64,000 bases of DNA from Deltaproteobacteria bacterium. Its GTDB lineage: Bacteria; Myxococcota_A; Polyangia; Haliangiales; JADYYK01. Under the pieces are notes generated by a model, which made no database searches, was not told the origin of the DNA, and saw only the letters and a list, made by a program, of their open reading frames with translations. The stretch lies in contig JADYYK010000167.1 of the NCBI GenBank assembly GCA_020853705.1, positions 1 to 64,000 on the forward strand, in the 5' to 3' direction. How positions within the stretch are numbered: the stretch's first letter is position 1; each line of letters starts with the position of its first letter. Of the stretch, positions 40,608 through 48,111 are shown one piece after another. The position numbers and the translations under genes are program-made.

Positions 40608-41372
40608 ATGACGGTCATGACGCATCGCCGAGACCTGCGCCTGCGCGTGCGCACCCTGCTGCCGCTGCCGTTCTTCGTGGGGGCCGGGGTGCGGATTGGC
40701 CTCAGCGGCGGCATGACCGCGGTCGAGCGCGCGCTGCTGCTGGGGACCGCGGGGGCCTATGTGGTGGTGGTCGCGCTGGTCTGGTGGCTGGAGGCGCGGC
40801 GCCAGGTGGTGACCGACGACCGTGGCGTGCGCATCGTGGGGCGACTGCCCACCGGTTCGCTGCGCGAGGTCGCCTGGACCGACGTGACCACCCTGCGCCA
40901 GCGCGCCCCGGTCGGGCGCGGGCGCGGCCTCAGCCAGCTCGAGCTCGAGACCGCCGCGGGGCGCCTGCTGCTCGACAGCGGCTGGCGCGAGCTGCCCGCG
41001 CTGGTGCGCAGCTGCGCCGAGGCCACCACCGAGCCGATCCTGGCCCGCCTCGAGCCGCAGCGCGCGGATGGCATCGTGCTCGGTTTCGGCGACGTGCGCG
41101 TCGACCGCGACGCCCTGCTGTTCCCGCTCTCGCGCGGCGGCCTCAGGCGGGTGCGCTTCAGCGAGGTCACCGGCCTGCGTCTGCACCAGGGCATGCTGGT
41201 GTTCTACCTGGCGCCCAGCGTGACCGCGGGAGCTGAAGCCGATACGCCGCGCTGGATGCTGCGTGCGCTGTCGCGGCTCGATAACCCGTATGCGCTGATG
41301 GAGATGCTGCTGCGCGGCGGCGCCGGCAAGCAGCCGGGGCCGCCGCCCGCCGCCCGATGGCTGAGTGACTGA
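40608..41372 (+). CDS. Membrane protein with PH-like domains, unknown function
   Basis: A 254-residue protein. Two membrane helices (LLPLPFFVGAGVRIGL; ALLLGTAGAYVVVVALVWWL) precede two PH-like beta stretches (VTDDRGVRIVGRLPTGSLREVAWTDV; VRVDRDALLFPLSRGGLRRVRFSEVTGL). Such bacterial PH (bPH)-type proteins are often membrane-associated regulators. I chose ATG 40608, with ATG 40617 as an alternative. It is divergent from the flavoprotein operon. Confidence 0.65.
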   Translation: MTVMTHRRDLRLRVRTLLPLPFFVGAGVRIGLSGGMTAVERALLLGTAGAYVVVVALVWWLEARRQVVTDDRGVRIVGRLPTGSLREVAWTDVTTLRQRAPVGRGRGLSQLELETAAGRLLLDSGWRELPALVRSCAEATTEPILARLEPQRADGIVLGFGDVRVDRDALLFPLSRGGLRRVRFSEVTGLRLHQGMLVFYLAPSVTAGAEADTPRWMLRALSRLDNPYALMEMLLRGGAGKQPGPPPAARWLSD

Positions 41373-41376
41373 GGGC

Positions 41377-41416
41377 GAGCGAGTGAGCGAGTGATCGAGT
41401 GATCGAGTGATCGAGT
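41377..41416. repeat. Five copies of an 8-base unit GA(G/T)CGAGT
   Basis: Tandem GAGCGAGT x2 then GATCGAGT x3 start four bases after the TGA of the membrane protein gene. Confidence 0.95.
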
Positions 41417-41487
41417 GGCGGGGCGACGCGGCAATTTGCCTCAGCCGTGACCTCCATCATGAGGCCTGAACACCTGTCCGTGGGCCT

Positions 41488-41528
41488 GTGGAAGCGACTT
41501 CCACGCCCGCGCCTTTCGGTTGTATAGT
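41488..41528 (+). promoter_or_regulatory. Palindrome and -10 box before ompA-like gene
   Basis: A perfect GTGGAAG-CGA-CTTCCAC inverted repeat (41488-41504) ends 18 bases before TATAGT (41523-41528). It covers the -35 position, so it could be a repressor operator for the OmpA gene. The leader to ATG 41624 would be about 88 bases. Confidence 0.4.
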
Positions 41529-41623
41529 CCGCGCAACCATTGCTGTCCGAGCGCTTGCTGGGCAGCCCTTGCCTAGCAGTCTCGCTGGAGAGCTGCTGTT
41601 TTCCCGAGAGAGGAGTTCCGTAC

Positions 41624-43093
41624 ATGAGAGCGAAAGGACTCGCTGCTGGAGCACTGTTCGTCGCGCTGGTGGCCGCCGCGCCGCGCGCTCGAGCCGTCCC
41701 GATCGAGGTCGGCGTCATGGGTGGCTACCACCTCTTCTCCAAGGACCTCGAGCTCGGCGTGCTCGACGAAGACAAGGTCGGCCAGCCCAAGAGCTTCATC
41801 GGGTTCGGCGCGCGCATCGCGGTCGGGCTGTTCTCGCGCCTGATGGTCGAGGTCGAGGGCCGCTTCTTCCCCACCGACTCCGAGGATCTGACCTCCAACG
41901 ACAGCGCCAGCGTGGTCGGCTACAACGCGCACCTGCTGTTCGACCTCACCAAGGGCAAGATCCGCCCCTTCGTCCTCGCGGGCGGCGGCTTCCACACCAT
42001 CTTCCCGGCCAGCTCGCTGGAGAACAACTCCAACCCGCTGCAGGCCATCAAGGGTGACACCGACGAGGCCTTCCACTACGGCGTCGGCCTCAAGTTCTGG
42101 CTGACCAAGTCGATCGGCATCCGCCTCGACCTGCGCCACTACCTGCCGCCGTCGTCGACCGACGAGTCGTTCACCAACGACTTCGAAGGGCTGCTCGGGG
42201 TGTCGTTCCGCTTCGGCGACAAGAAGGAGGCCGCCGAGCCCGAGCCGACGCCCGAGCCGACGCCCGAGCCCGAGATCATCGACACCGATGGTGACGGCAT
42301 CAGCGACGACAAGGACACCTGCCCGAAGGACGCCGAGGACGTCGATCAGTTCGAGGACACCGACGGCTGCCCCGAGATCGACAACGACAAGGACGGCATC
42401 CGCGATCCCGAGGACAAGTGCCCGAACGAGGCCGAGACCATGAACGGCGTCGATGACGAGGACGGCTGCCCCGAGGTCGACAGCGACAACGACGGGCTGT
42501 TCGGCTCGGCCGACAAGTGCCCCGACGTGGCCGAGGACAAGGACGGCTACCAGGACGACGACGGCTGCGACGATCCCGACAATGACGGTGACGGCGTGAT
42601 GGACGCCCTCGACCAGTGCCCGGCCGAGATGGAGACCCGCAACGGCTACAAGGACGACGACGGCTGCAAGGACGACGTGCCGAAGGCGCTGAAGAAGTTC
42701 ACCGGCGTCATCAAGGGCATCAACTTCAAGGTCGGGTCGGACCTGATCGAGAAGAACTCGTTCAAGCTGCTCGACAACGCCGCCAAGGTCCTGGCCGAGT
42801 TCACCGACGTGCGCGTCGAGATCTCGGGCCACACCGACAGCGACGGCTCGCGCGATCTGAACCTCGACCTGTCGGGTCGTCGCGCCGAGTCGGTCAAGAA
42901 CTACCTGGTCGGCAAGGGCATCGCCGCGGAGCGCATCGTGGCCATCGGTTACGGCCCCGACAAGCCGATCGGCGACAACAAGACCAAGAAGGGCAAGGCG
43001 CAGAACCGTCGCACCGAGTTCCGGCTGATCCAGCCGGGCGAGGCGATGCCGACCGCCCCGACCCCCGACGGCGCCACGCCGCCCTCTCCGTAA
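41624..43093 (+). CDS. OmpA-family outer-membrane protein with thrombospondin type-3 repeats
   Basis: A 489-residue protein: signal peptide residues 1-24, N-terminal beta barrel (about 25-205), a Pro/Glu hinge (EPTPEPTPEPE), six Ca-binding type-3 repeats (DTDGDGISDDKDTCP and kin) and a C-terminal OmpA/Pal-type domain (HTDSDGSRDLNLDLSGRRAESVKNYL) that holds peptidoglycan. AGAGAGGAG is the ribosome site. It links outer membrane to cell wall. The calcium repeats act as a rigid spacer. Ends with a strong terminator. Confidence 0.95.
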   Translation: MRAKGLAAGALFVALVAAAPRARAVPIEVGVMGGYHLFSKDLELGVLDEDKVGQPKSFIGFGARIAVGLFSRLMVEVEGRFFPTDSEDLTSNDSASVVGYNAHLLFDLTKGKIRPFVLAGGGFHTIFPASSLENNSNPLQAIKGDTDEAFHYGVGLKFWLTKSIGIRLDLRHYLPPSSTDESFTNDFEGLLGVSFRFGDKKEAAEPEPTPEPTPEPEIIDTDGDGISDDKDTCPKDAEDVDQFEDTDGCPEIDNDKDGIRDPEDKCPNEAETMNGVDDEDGCPEVDSDNDGLFGSADKCPDVAEDKDGYQDDDGCDDPDNDGDGVMDALDQCPAEMETRNGYKDDDGCKDDVPKALKKFTGVIKGINFKVGSDLIEKNSFKLLDNAAKVLAEFTDVRVEISGHTDSDGSRDLNLDLSGRRAESVKNYLVGKGIAAERIVAIGYGPDKPIGDNKTKKGKAQNRRTEFRLIQPGEAMPTAPTPDGATPPSP

Positions 43094-43115
43094 CACCGAC
43101 CCACTCTGAATGACG

Positions 43116-43153
43116 AAGGCCCCCAGCAACTCACCGCTGGGGGCCTTTCATTT
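43116..43153 (+). terminator. Intrinsic terminator after the OmpA gene
   Basis: A 12-pair GC-rich stem (AAGGCCCCCAGC / GCTGGGGGCCTT) with an 8-base loop is followed by TTCATTT. It is the best classical Rho-independent terminator in the window. Confidence 0.9.
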
Positions 43154-43162
43154 CCGTCATTC

Positions 43163-43202
43163 CCTGTCGCCTGTGGCCTGTCGCCTGTGGCCTGTGGCCT
43201 GT
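43163..43202. repeat. 7-base repeat (C/G)GCCTGT, about 5.7 copies
   Basis: CGCCTGT and GGCCTGT units alternate in tandem just after the OmpA terminator, in a 154-base non-coding gap. Confidence 0.9.
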
Positions 43203-43220
43203 TCGTCCGGCTCCACGGAC

Positions 43221-43255
43221 AACCGCAGCTCGCTGCTGCGCAGCGAGCTACGGTT
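43221..43255 (-). terminator. Hairpin overlapping the stop of the small lipoprotein
   Basis: AACCG-C-AGCTCGCTGC, loop TGC, GCAGCGAGCT-A-CGGTT: 15 pairs with one mismatch. The TAG stop (43248-43250) of the lipoprotein gene is in the 3' arm. A likely terminator for the leftward gene. Confidence 0.7.
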
Positions 43256-43640
43256 GGAAGATCCCGACCCGCTTGGTCGCGCTGGCCGTCAGCCCGTCGG
43301 CGTCCGTCACCTCCAGCGTCACGTCCACCGGCCGATCCCCCGCCAGCCGGATCTTCAGCTCCGCTCCCGTCACCTTGCCGCTCTCGATCCGCGCCCCGTC
43401 GGGCAGCGTCCACTTGAAGTCGAGCGGGAACTTCCCGGTGGGGTCGTCGAACGGGTCGGCCGAGGTCTTGCCCGACAGCTCGACCACGGTCACGAAGGCA
43501 TCGCCCTCGCGCACATAGCCGGGGGTCAGGGACAGTCGCGCCACCGGCGGATGGGACAGCTCGGCCTCGCAGCCCAGCGCGCCCAGGCCCAGGCCCAGCC
43601 CCAGGCCCGCTCCCGTCAACCATCTGCGCCAGGCGCTCAT
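43248..43640 (-). CDS. Small lipoprotein with Ig/PKD-like domain
   Basis: A 130-residue lipoprotein. MSAWRRWLTGAGLGLGLGLGALGC has a Leu-Gly hexamer-encoded hydrophobic core and lipobox ALGC. The mature domain (VARLSLTPGYVREGDAFVTVVELSGKTSADP, FKWTLPDGARIESG, VDVTLEVTDADGLTASATKRV) has the strand pattern of a PKD/Ig-like beta sandwich. Probably an outer-membrane lipoprotein; role unknown. Confidence 0.75.
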   Translation of the reverse strand: MSAWRRWLTGAGLGLGLGLGALGCEAELSHPPVARLSLTPGYVREGDAFVTVVELSGKTSADPFDDPTGKFPLDFKWTLPDGARIESGKVTGAELKIRLAGDRPVDVTLEVTDADGLTASATKRVGIFQP

Positions 43641-43766
43641 TTCGCGCCGACTATAGCCGCTTGTCCGCCCCATCGCGAGCGAGTACGATGGTCGAAATTT
43701 CAGTGTGCGCGGCACCATTCATTGGCAGCCGTGCCCGCGACCGAGGCCAAGGCGACGCCACCCACC

Positions 43767-44576
43767 ATGCCCACGCTCACCATGGAAGAGGTCATCGAGC
43801 GCTACTGGCGGCGCCTGTACAACTTCGCCTTCCGGATGACGCTCAATCGCGAAGAGGCCGCCACCGTGGTCGAGGAGACCCTGCTGCGCACCTATGTCGG
43901 GCAGGGCAAGATCCCGGCGGACGTGACCCAGGTCGAGCCGTGGCTGCTGCGCATCGCGGCCCACGTGGTCGAGAAGCGCGTCTCCAAGGGGCAGGACGTC
44001 AGCTTCGATCTGCTCGACGAGACCCTGCGCAGTGAGGCCACCCGCACCGACGTGCAGCGCGGCCTCAACGATCCCGAGAAGAGCTACATGCTGTGGGAGC
44101 TCAAGCAGGGCTGCATGACCTCGGTGGTCAACTGCCTGTCCCCCGGCGAGCGCATCGCCTTCGTGATGACCGTGATGATGGGCTTCTCCGAGGAGCACGC
44201 CGCCAAGGTGCTGGGCATCTCGGGTAGCGCCTACAAGGTCCGCCTGTCGCGCGCGCGCAAGAAGGTGACCGACTACCTGGCGCCGCGCTGCGAGCACGTC
44301 GAGCCGTCGAACCCGTGCCACTGCCCGAGCCGCCTCGGCGTCGCGCTGTCCAAGGGCTTCATCGCACAGCCCCAGGTCAGCGAGGTGCGCCTGCGCGATC
44401 GCCAGCCCTTCGGCCGCTACGGCTCGGGCGGCAGCGAGGACGCGCCCGCGCGCGACGTCATGCGGATCTACCAGACCCTGCCCGACGTGGACGCCCCCGA
44501 GGAGCTGCTCAGCAAGCTGCACGGCAACCTGACCTCGGGCGCCTGGGAGTCGATGAAGAAGCAGGCCGAGCGCTGA
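43767..44576 (+). CDS. ECF-type RNA polymerase sigma factor with Cys-rich C-terminal extension
   Basis: A 269-residue sigma-70 family protein. Region 2 is RLYNFAFRMTLNREEAATVVEETLLRTY; region 4 is LSPGERIAFVMTVMMGFSEEHAAKVLGISGSAYKVRLSRARK. After region 4 come CEHVEPSNPCHCPSRLGVA and about 75 further residues. The Cys cluster resembles zinc-type or redox sensory tails found in some ECF groups, so the extension may be a built-in anti-sigma or sensor. The start is uncertain: ATG 43767 here, with GTG 43731 and ATG 43782 as alternatives. There is no anti-sigma gene next door. Confidence 0.82.
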   Translation: MPTLTMEEVIERYWRRLYNFAFRMTLNREEAATVVEETLLRTYVGQGKIPADVTQVEPWLLRIAAHVVEKRVSKGQDVSFDLLDETLRSEATRTDVQRGLNDPEKSYMLWELKQGCMTSVVNCLSPGERIAFVMTVMMGFSEEHAAKVLGISGSAYKVRLSRARKKVTDYLAPRCEHVEPSNPCHCPSRLGVALSKGFIAQPQVSEVRLRDRQPFGRYGSGGSEDAPARDVMRIYQTLPDVDAPEELLSKLHGNLTSGAWESMKKQAER

Positions 44577-44577
44577 G

Positions 44578-44610
44578 CCTCCGCTCAGCCTCCTCTCAGC
44601 CTCCTCTCAG
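44578..44610. repeat. 11-base repeat CCTCC(G/T)CTCAG, three copies
   Basis: Three tandem copies span the convergent junction of the sigma factor and the ATPase gene. The TGA of the leftward gene (44607-44609) lies in the last copy. GCTGAG/CTCAGC at 44572-44589 forms a short hairpin over the sigma stop. Confidence 0.9.
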
Positions 44611-45608
44611 CCGGTGCGTCGCCCCGAGTAGCCGCCCAGCAGGAAGTGCACCGAGGTCCCGGTCTCCAGGCTCTCGCGGTTCGACATCGCCAGGCGCACG
44701 AAGGCGAAGACCTCGCAGCGTCGTCCCGGCATGACGTCGAACACCATCTGGCCGACCACGCGGTGCACCATGGCCAGGCCGATGCCGGCGCCGGCGCGGC
44801 CCGGCTGTGGCGCCATCTTGCCCTGGGCGGCCAGGCCGAGGCTGCGCACCACGTCGCGCTTCTCCAGCGCGCCAAACGGGTCGGCGACCGCGATGCCGAA
44901 GCGCTGCGCGTCACAGCCCCAGGTGATCTCGACCTCCTCGTCAGGGCCCAGCGTGACCGGCTGGCGGCGATCCTGGGTCGCGAAGCGCGGCGCCCAGCTG
45001 GCGTCGCGCGGGGCGTCGAACAGCGCGTTCATCAGGAGCTCGTCGGCCGCGACCTCGAGCGCGACGCGCCGTGGCTCCGGGATCTCGAGCGCCTCCATGA
45101 AGTCGCTCAGGCCCGAGAGCGCGGCCACGCGCTGGTCGCTGGCGGTCAGCTTGGCGTGATCGAGCAGCGCGCCGCCGCGCAGGTAGTGGCCCAGTCCGCT
45201 GCCAGGCGTCTCGGCGGTGACGTGCCGCGCCGCCATGAAGATGGCGTCGCCGTCAGGGCCAGCCGAGATGCCGTGGCGGGGCAGCCGCTTGGGCACCAGG
45301 TGCTCGACGCCGGCCTCGGCCAGCGCGCCGAGCAGCAGACCGGCGGGCTCCTGGGCGCCCACCCCCAGGAGGGCGGCGCGCGGGCACACGACGCGCGTCT
45401 CGGCGATCAGCGCGGCGGCGCGCTCGGGCGCCAGGTCGAGATCCAGCACCACCAGGGCCGACGCGACCGCGCTGCCGGCGCCGGCCTGCAGCGCCGCGAC
45501 GTCGGCGAAGCTGCGCACGACACATCCCGCCGCGCCCAGCGCCACGGTGGCGCGGTGCACGGTGGCCCGATCGGCGCTGACGATGCTGGCGACGACGGTC
45601 GCCGTCAT
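44607..45608 (-). CDS. Receiver-like / HATPase signalling protein
   Basis: A 333-residue protein. The N-terminal 120 residues look like a response-regulator receiver fold (VVASIVSADRATVHRATVAL, ALVVLDLDL). The C-terminal part has an ATP-binding histidine-kinase-like fold with N box AADELLMNALFDAP near 190, DPFGAL, and GAGIGLAMVHRVV as the G2 box. There is no dimerisation/phosphoacceptor domain, so it may be an RsbW-like regulator rather than a true kinase. It faces the ECF sigma gene, and could be functionally linked as an anti-sigma-type partner (inference). Confidence 0.75.
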   Translation of the reverse strand: MTATVVASIVSADRATVHRATVALGAAGCVVRSFADVAALQAGAGSAVASALVVLDLDLAPERAAALIAETRVVCPRAALLGVGAQEPAGLLLGALAEAGVEHLVPKRLPRHGISAGPDGDAIFMAARHVTAETPGSGLGHYLRGGALLDHAKLTASDQRVAALSGLSDFMEALEIPEPRRVALEVAADELLMNALFDAPRDASWAPRFATQDRRQPVTLGPDEEVEITWGCDAQRFGIAVADPFGALEKRDVVRSLGLAAQGKMAPQPGRAGAGIGLAMVHRVVGQMVFDVMPGRRCEVFAFVRLAMSNRESLETGTSVHFLLGGYSGRRTG

Positions 45609-45656
45609 GAAGACTCCCCCGGCTCCAGGATACCCCAGAAACCCGGGGAAAAACGC

Positions 45657-46109
45657 CTACTCGGCCTCGCGCTCCCGGCGCATCTCGTCACGCACCAGCT
45701 CGCCGTTCTCGATGTGGCCGCCCAGGGACAGCTCCGACTCGATGCCGTCGCAGTCGAGGTCGCCGCGCGCGACGGCGCGAAACGACTTGCCGTCGCTGAC
45801 CAGCTCGTAGCGGTAGTAGTGCGGGTCGAACATCCCGAATTCGATGGCCTTCCACTCCGGGGTGTCCCACTGGGTGGCGTCCGCGCGGCACCTGTGGCCG
45901 GGGCCGTTGCAGCACGAGGTCGCGGGCGTCAGTGGGGCCGAGGGGGGCAGCGCGGCGTTGGAGTAGAAGTAGGCCGCGGCCGCCGAGTACATCTTGCGCA
46001 GCGCCAGGGTGGACTCGGGCGTGTCCCGCTTGTGATCGTGCGAGGTGCTCTTGCACGCGCCTGCCAGCAGCAGCGCCAGCGCGCCGGCCATCATGAGCTG
46101 CGTCTTCAC
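45657..46109 (-). CDS. Pilin-like lipoprotein
   Basis: A 150-residue protein: lipoprotein-like signal (MKTQLMMAGALALLLAGAC, atypical -3 Ala), then ALRKMYSAAAAYFYS and CC...WDTPEWKAIEFGMFDPHYYRYELVSDGKSFRAVARGDLDCDG, which resembles the C-terminal part of type IV pilin-like proteins in myxobacteria (GDLDxDG near the end). Lacking the usual pilin N-helix, it may be a minor surface protein. GTG 46109 has a GAGGAG ribosome site supplied by an upstream 11-base repeat. Confidence 0.65.
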   Translation of the reverse strand: MKTQLMMAGALALLLAGACKSTSHDHKRDTPESTLALRKMYSAAAAYFYSNAALPPSAPLTPATSCCNGPGHRCRADATQWDTPEWKAIEFGMFDPHYYRYELVSDGKSFRAVARGDLDCDGIESELSLGGHIENGELVRDEMRREREAE

Positions 46110-46114
46110 CGCGG

Positions 46115-46147
46115 TCTCCTCACGCTCTCCTCACGCTCTCCTCACGC
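46115..46147. repeat. 11-base repeat TCTCCTCACGC, three copies, doubling as ribosome site
   Basis: Three tandem copies. On the minus strand each reads GCGTGAGGAGA, so the last copy supplies the GAGGAG ribosome site for the lipoprotein GTG at 46109. Confidence 0.9.
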
Positions 46148-46154
46148 GCGCGCG

Positions 46155-48071
46155 TCAGCCTCGCCGCCCCCGCTGCGCGTGTGCCCGCACCCGCGCACGC
46201 GCCCGCCGGCCGCGCGCAAGCAAGAGCCCCAGCCCCAGCAGCGCGAGGCCGACCGCGAGCGTGCCGCGCCCCTCGGGGGCTCGCCCGGTGCGGCAGCCGC
46301 AGCCGTCGTCGTCGTCGCCCGGCGTCACCGAGCCGTCCGCGCTGGCCCCGGCGTCGCCCCCCAGCGCAGCGTCCTCGCCGCCCAGGCCGCCATCAGGCAG
46401 CACCAGCGGCCCCGCGGCGTCCAGCACGCGCGCCGTCACCGGCACCGAGGTCAGCCCCGCCGAGCTGACCGTGATGGTGGCCTGCTCGCTGGTGCCGTCG
46501 GCGTCCGCGACCGCTCGCAGGGTGACCACCTGGGGCACCCGGAAGCTGGCCGCGGTGAAGGTCAGGCTGGCGCCGCTCTGCACCGAGATCCCGGTCGACC
46601 CCGCGCTGCGCGCCACCGCCACGGTGACGTCGGCCGTCGGCGCCACCGCGAGGCGGACCTCGAAGGTGGCGTCGTTGCCCTCGCTCCAGTCGACGTAGCG
46701 CTTCGAGACCACCAGCGCCTGGGTCGTCCCGGGATCGTAGCTGTAGCGGTAGATGTTGCCGCCGTAGCTGCCGATGTAGAGGTTGCCGTCGGGGCCCACC
46801 GCGGCGTCGATGGCGGTCGGCACGGTGGCCCAGTGGTCGACCTGGGTCAGCGTGGTCCCGGTGCCGACCACGGCGCGCTGCACGCGCCCGCTGCCGAAGT
46901 CGGTGTAGAAGAAATTGCCGCGATATTCGGCCGGAAACGCGGTGCCCTCGTAGAAGGTGCCGCCGGCGATGACGTTGCCCTGGTCCAGCGTCTGCACCCG
47001 CCCGGCGCCCGAGGTGGCGTCGGCACCCGCCTGGACGACCGTGAAGGTGGTGGTCGCCGGGGCGATGGCCACGGTGTCGACATAGAACGAGCCGTTGAAC
47101 GAGGCGTCGGTGACGCCGCTGATGGTGACCTTCTCACCCTTGCGCAGGCCGTGGCGATTCGTGGTGCGGAAGGTGACCACGCCGCCGCTGCGCACCGCGC
47201 CCATGGGCGCCGCCGCGAGGCTGAACTCCTCGAGGTCGCCGGTGCGGTACTTGATGGCGGGCACGATGAAGCCGGCGGGCTGGTTGTTCTCGAAGTCGTT
47301 CCAGCCGCCGTGATCGCCGCGCGCGACCACGAAGGACTGTTCGTAGCTGGTGCCGACCACGTTCAGCCACAGCGCGCCGGTGCTGGGCTGGAAGGTCATG
47401 GTGAACGGGTTGCGAAAACCGCGCGCCCAGATGAGGTCGTTGTTGGGGCCGGCGCCGTCGTCGAACGGGTTGTCGCTGGGCTTGCTGCCATCGCGGTTGG
47501 CGCGCCCGACCTTGGACGCCAGCGAGGTCAGGTTGGCGTCGACACCGGTGCCGCCGCCCTGGTCGCCGATCGACCAGTACAGCTTGCCGTCCAGGCCGAT
47601 GGCGACCGCGCCGCCGTCATGGTTGGCGCCCGCGGTGGGCAGGCCGGGCACGATCACGGTCTTGTCCATGCCGACGTCGCCGTTGGCGGTGTAGCGGATG
47701 ATCTGCTGTTCGCTGCTGGAGACGGTGACGAAGAAGTAGACATAGTGGTTGCTGGTGAAGTCGGGATCGAAGGCCATGCCGATGAGGCCGCACTCGCTGC
47801 CGGTGTAGATCGGCGTGATGGTCGCGAACGGCGTCGGCACCAGCATCGAGGTCCCCGCCGGCATCAGCTTGGTGATGCGCACGGCGCCGCCCTTGTGGAT
47901 GGTGAACAGGCGGCCCGAGCCATCGGGGGCCCAGGCGATGCCATCGAGATCGCCGGTGGTGAAGCCCCACTGCGTCTCGGTGAAGCCTGGCTGGGTGATG
48001 GCGGCGCGGGCGAAGCGGGGGCTGGCCAGGGTGGCCGTCAGGACTGCAAGCCAAGCGATGGAAGGCCTCAT
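46155..48071 (-). CDS. PQQ-dependent sugar dehydrogenase-like propeller protein with inserted beta domain and MYXO-CTERM
   Basis: A 638-residue secreted protein: signal peptide ending ARAA, a six-bladed propeller of soluble PQQ glucose-dehydrogenase type (LDGIAWAPDGSGRLFTIHKGGAV, ECGLIGMAFDPDFTSNHYVYFFV, HDGGAVAIGLDGKLYWSIGD, RGFRNPFTMTFQP). Near residue 290 a separate beta domain of about 75 residues is inserted (FRTTNRHGLRKGEKVTISGV, FNGSFYVDTV). An Ig-like/Calx-type domain follows, and the C-terminus is GCGCR...helix...RARARVRAHAQRGRRG. Surface enzyme or binding protein. Activity with PQQ is not proven. Confidence 0.8.
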   Translation of the reverse strand: MRPSIAWLAVLTATLASPRFARAAITQPGFTETQWGFTTGDLDGIAWAPDGSGRLFTIHKGGAVRITKLMPAGTSMLVPTPFATITPIYTGSECGLIGMAFDPDFTSNHYVYFFVTVSSSEQQIIRYTANGDVGMDKTVIVPGLPTAGANHDGGAVAIGLDGKLYWSIGDQGGGTGVDANLTSLASKVGRANRDGSKPSDNPFDDGAGPNNDLIWARGFRNPFTMTFQPSTGALWLNVVGTSYEQSFVVARGDHGGWNDFENNQPAGFIVPAIKYRTGDLEEFSLAAAPMGAVRSGGVVTFRTTNRHGLRKGEKVTISGVTDASFNGSFYVDTVAIAPATTTFTVVQAGADATSGAGRVQTLDQGNVIAGGTFYEGTAFPAEYRGNFFYTDFGSGRVQRAVVGTGTTLTQVDHWATVPTAIDAAVGPDGNLYIGSYGGNIYRYSYDPGTTQALVVSKRYVDWSEGNDATFEVRLAVAPTADVTVAVARSAGSTGISVQSGASLTFTAASFRVPQVVTLRAVADADGTSEQATITVSSAGLTSVPVTARVLDAAGPLVLPDGGLGGEDAALGGDAGASADGSVTPGDDDDGCGCRTGRAPEGRGTLAVGLALLGLGLLLARGRRARARVRAHAQRGRRG

Positions 48072-48111
48072 TCCACCAGAATACCCCTGCGGGGGTCGGA
48101 TTTGATCGTCG

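Noticed and set aside
41377..46147. CRISPR-like arrays among the tandem repeats
   Set aside because: Units are only 7-11 bases, directly abutting, with no spacers and no cas genes.
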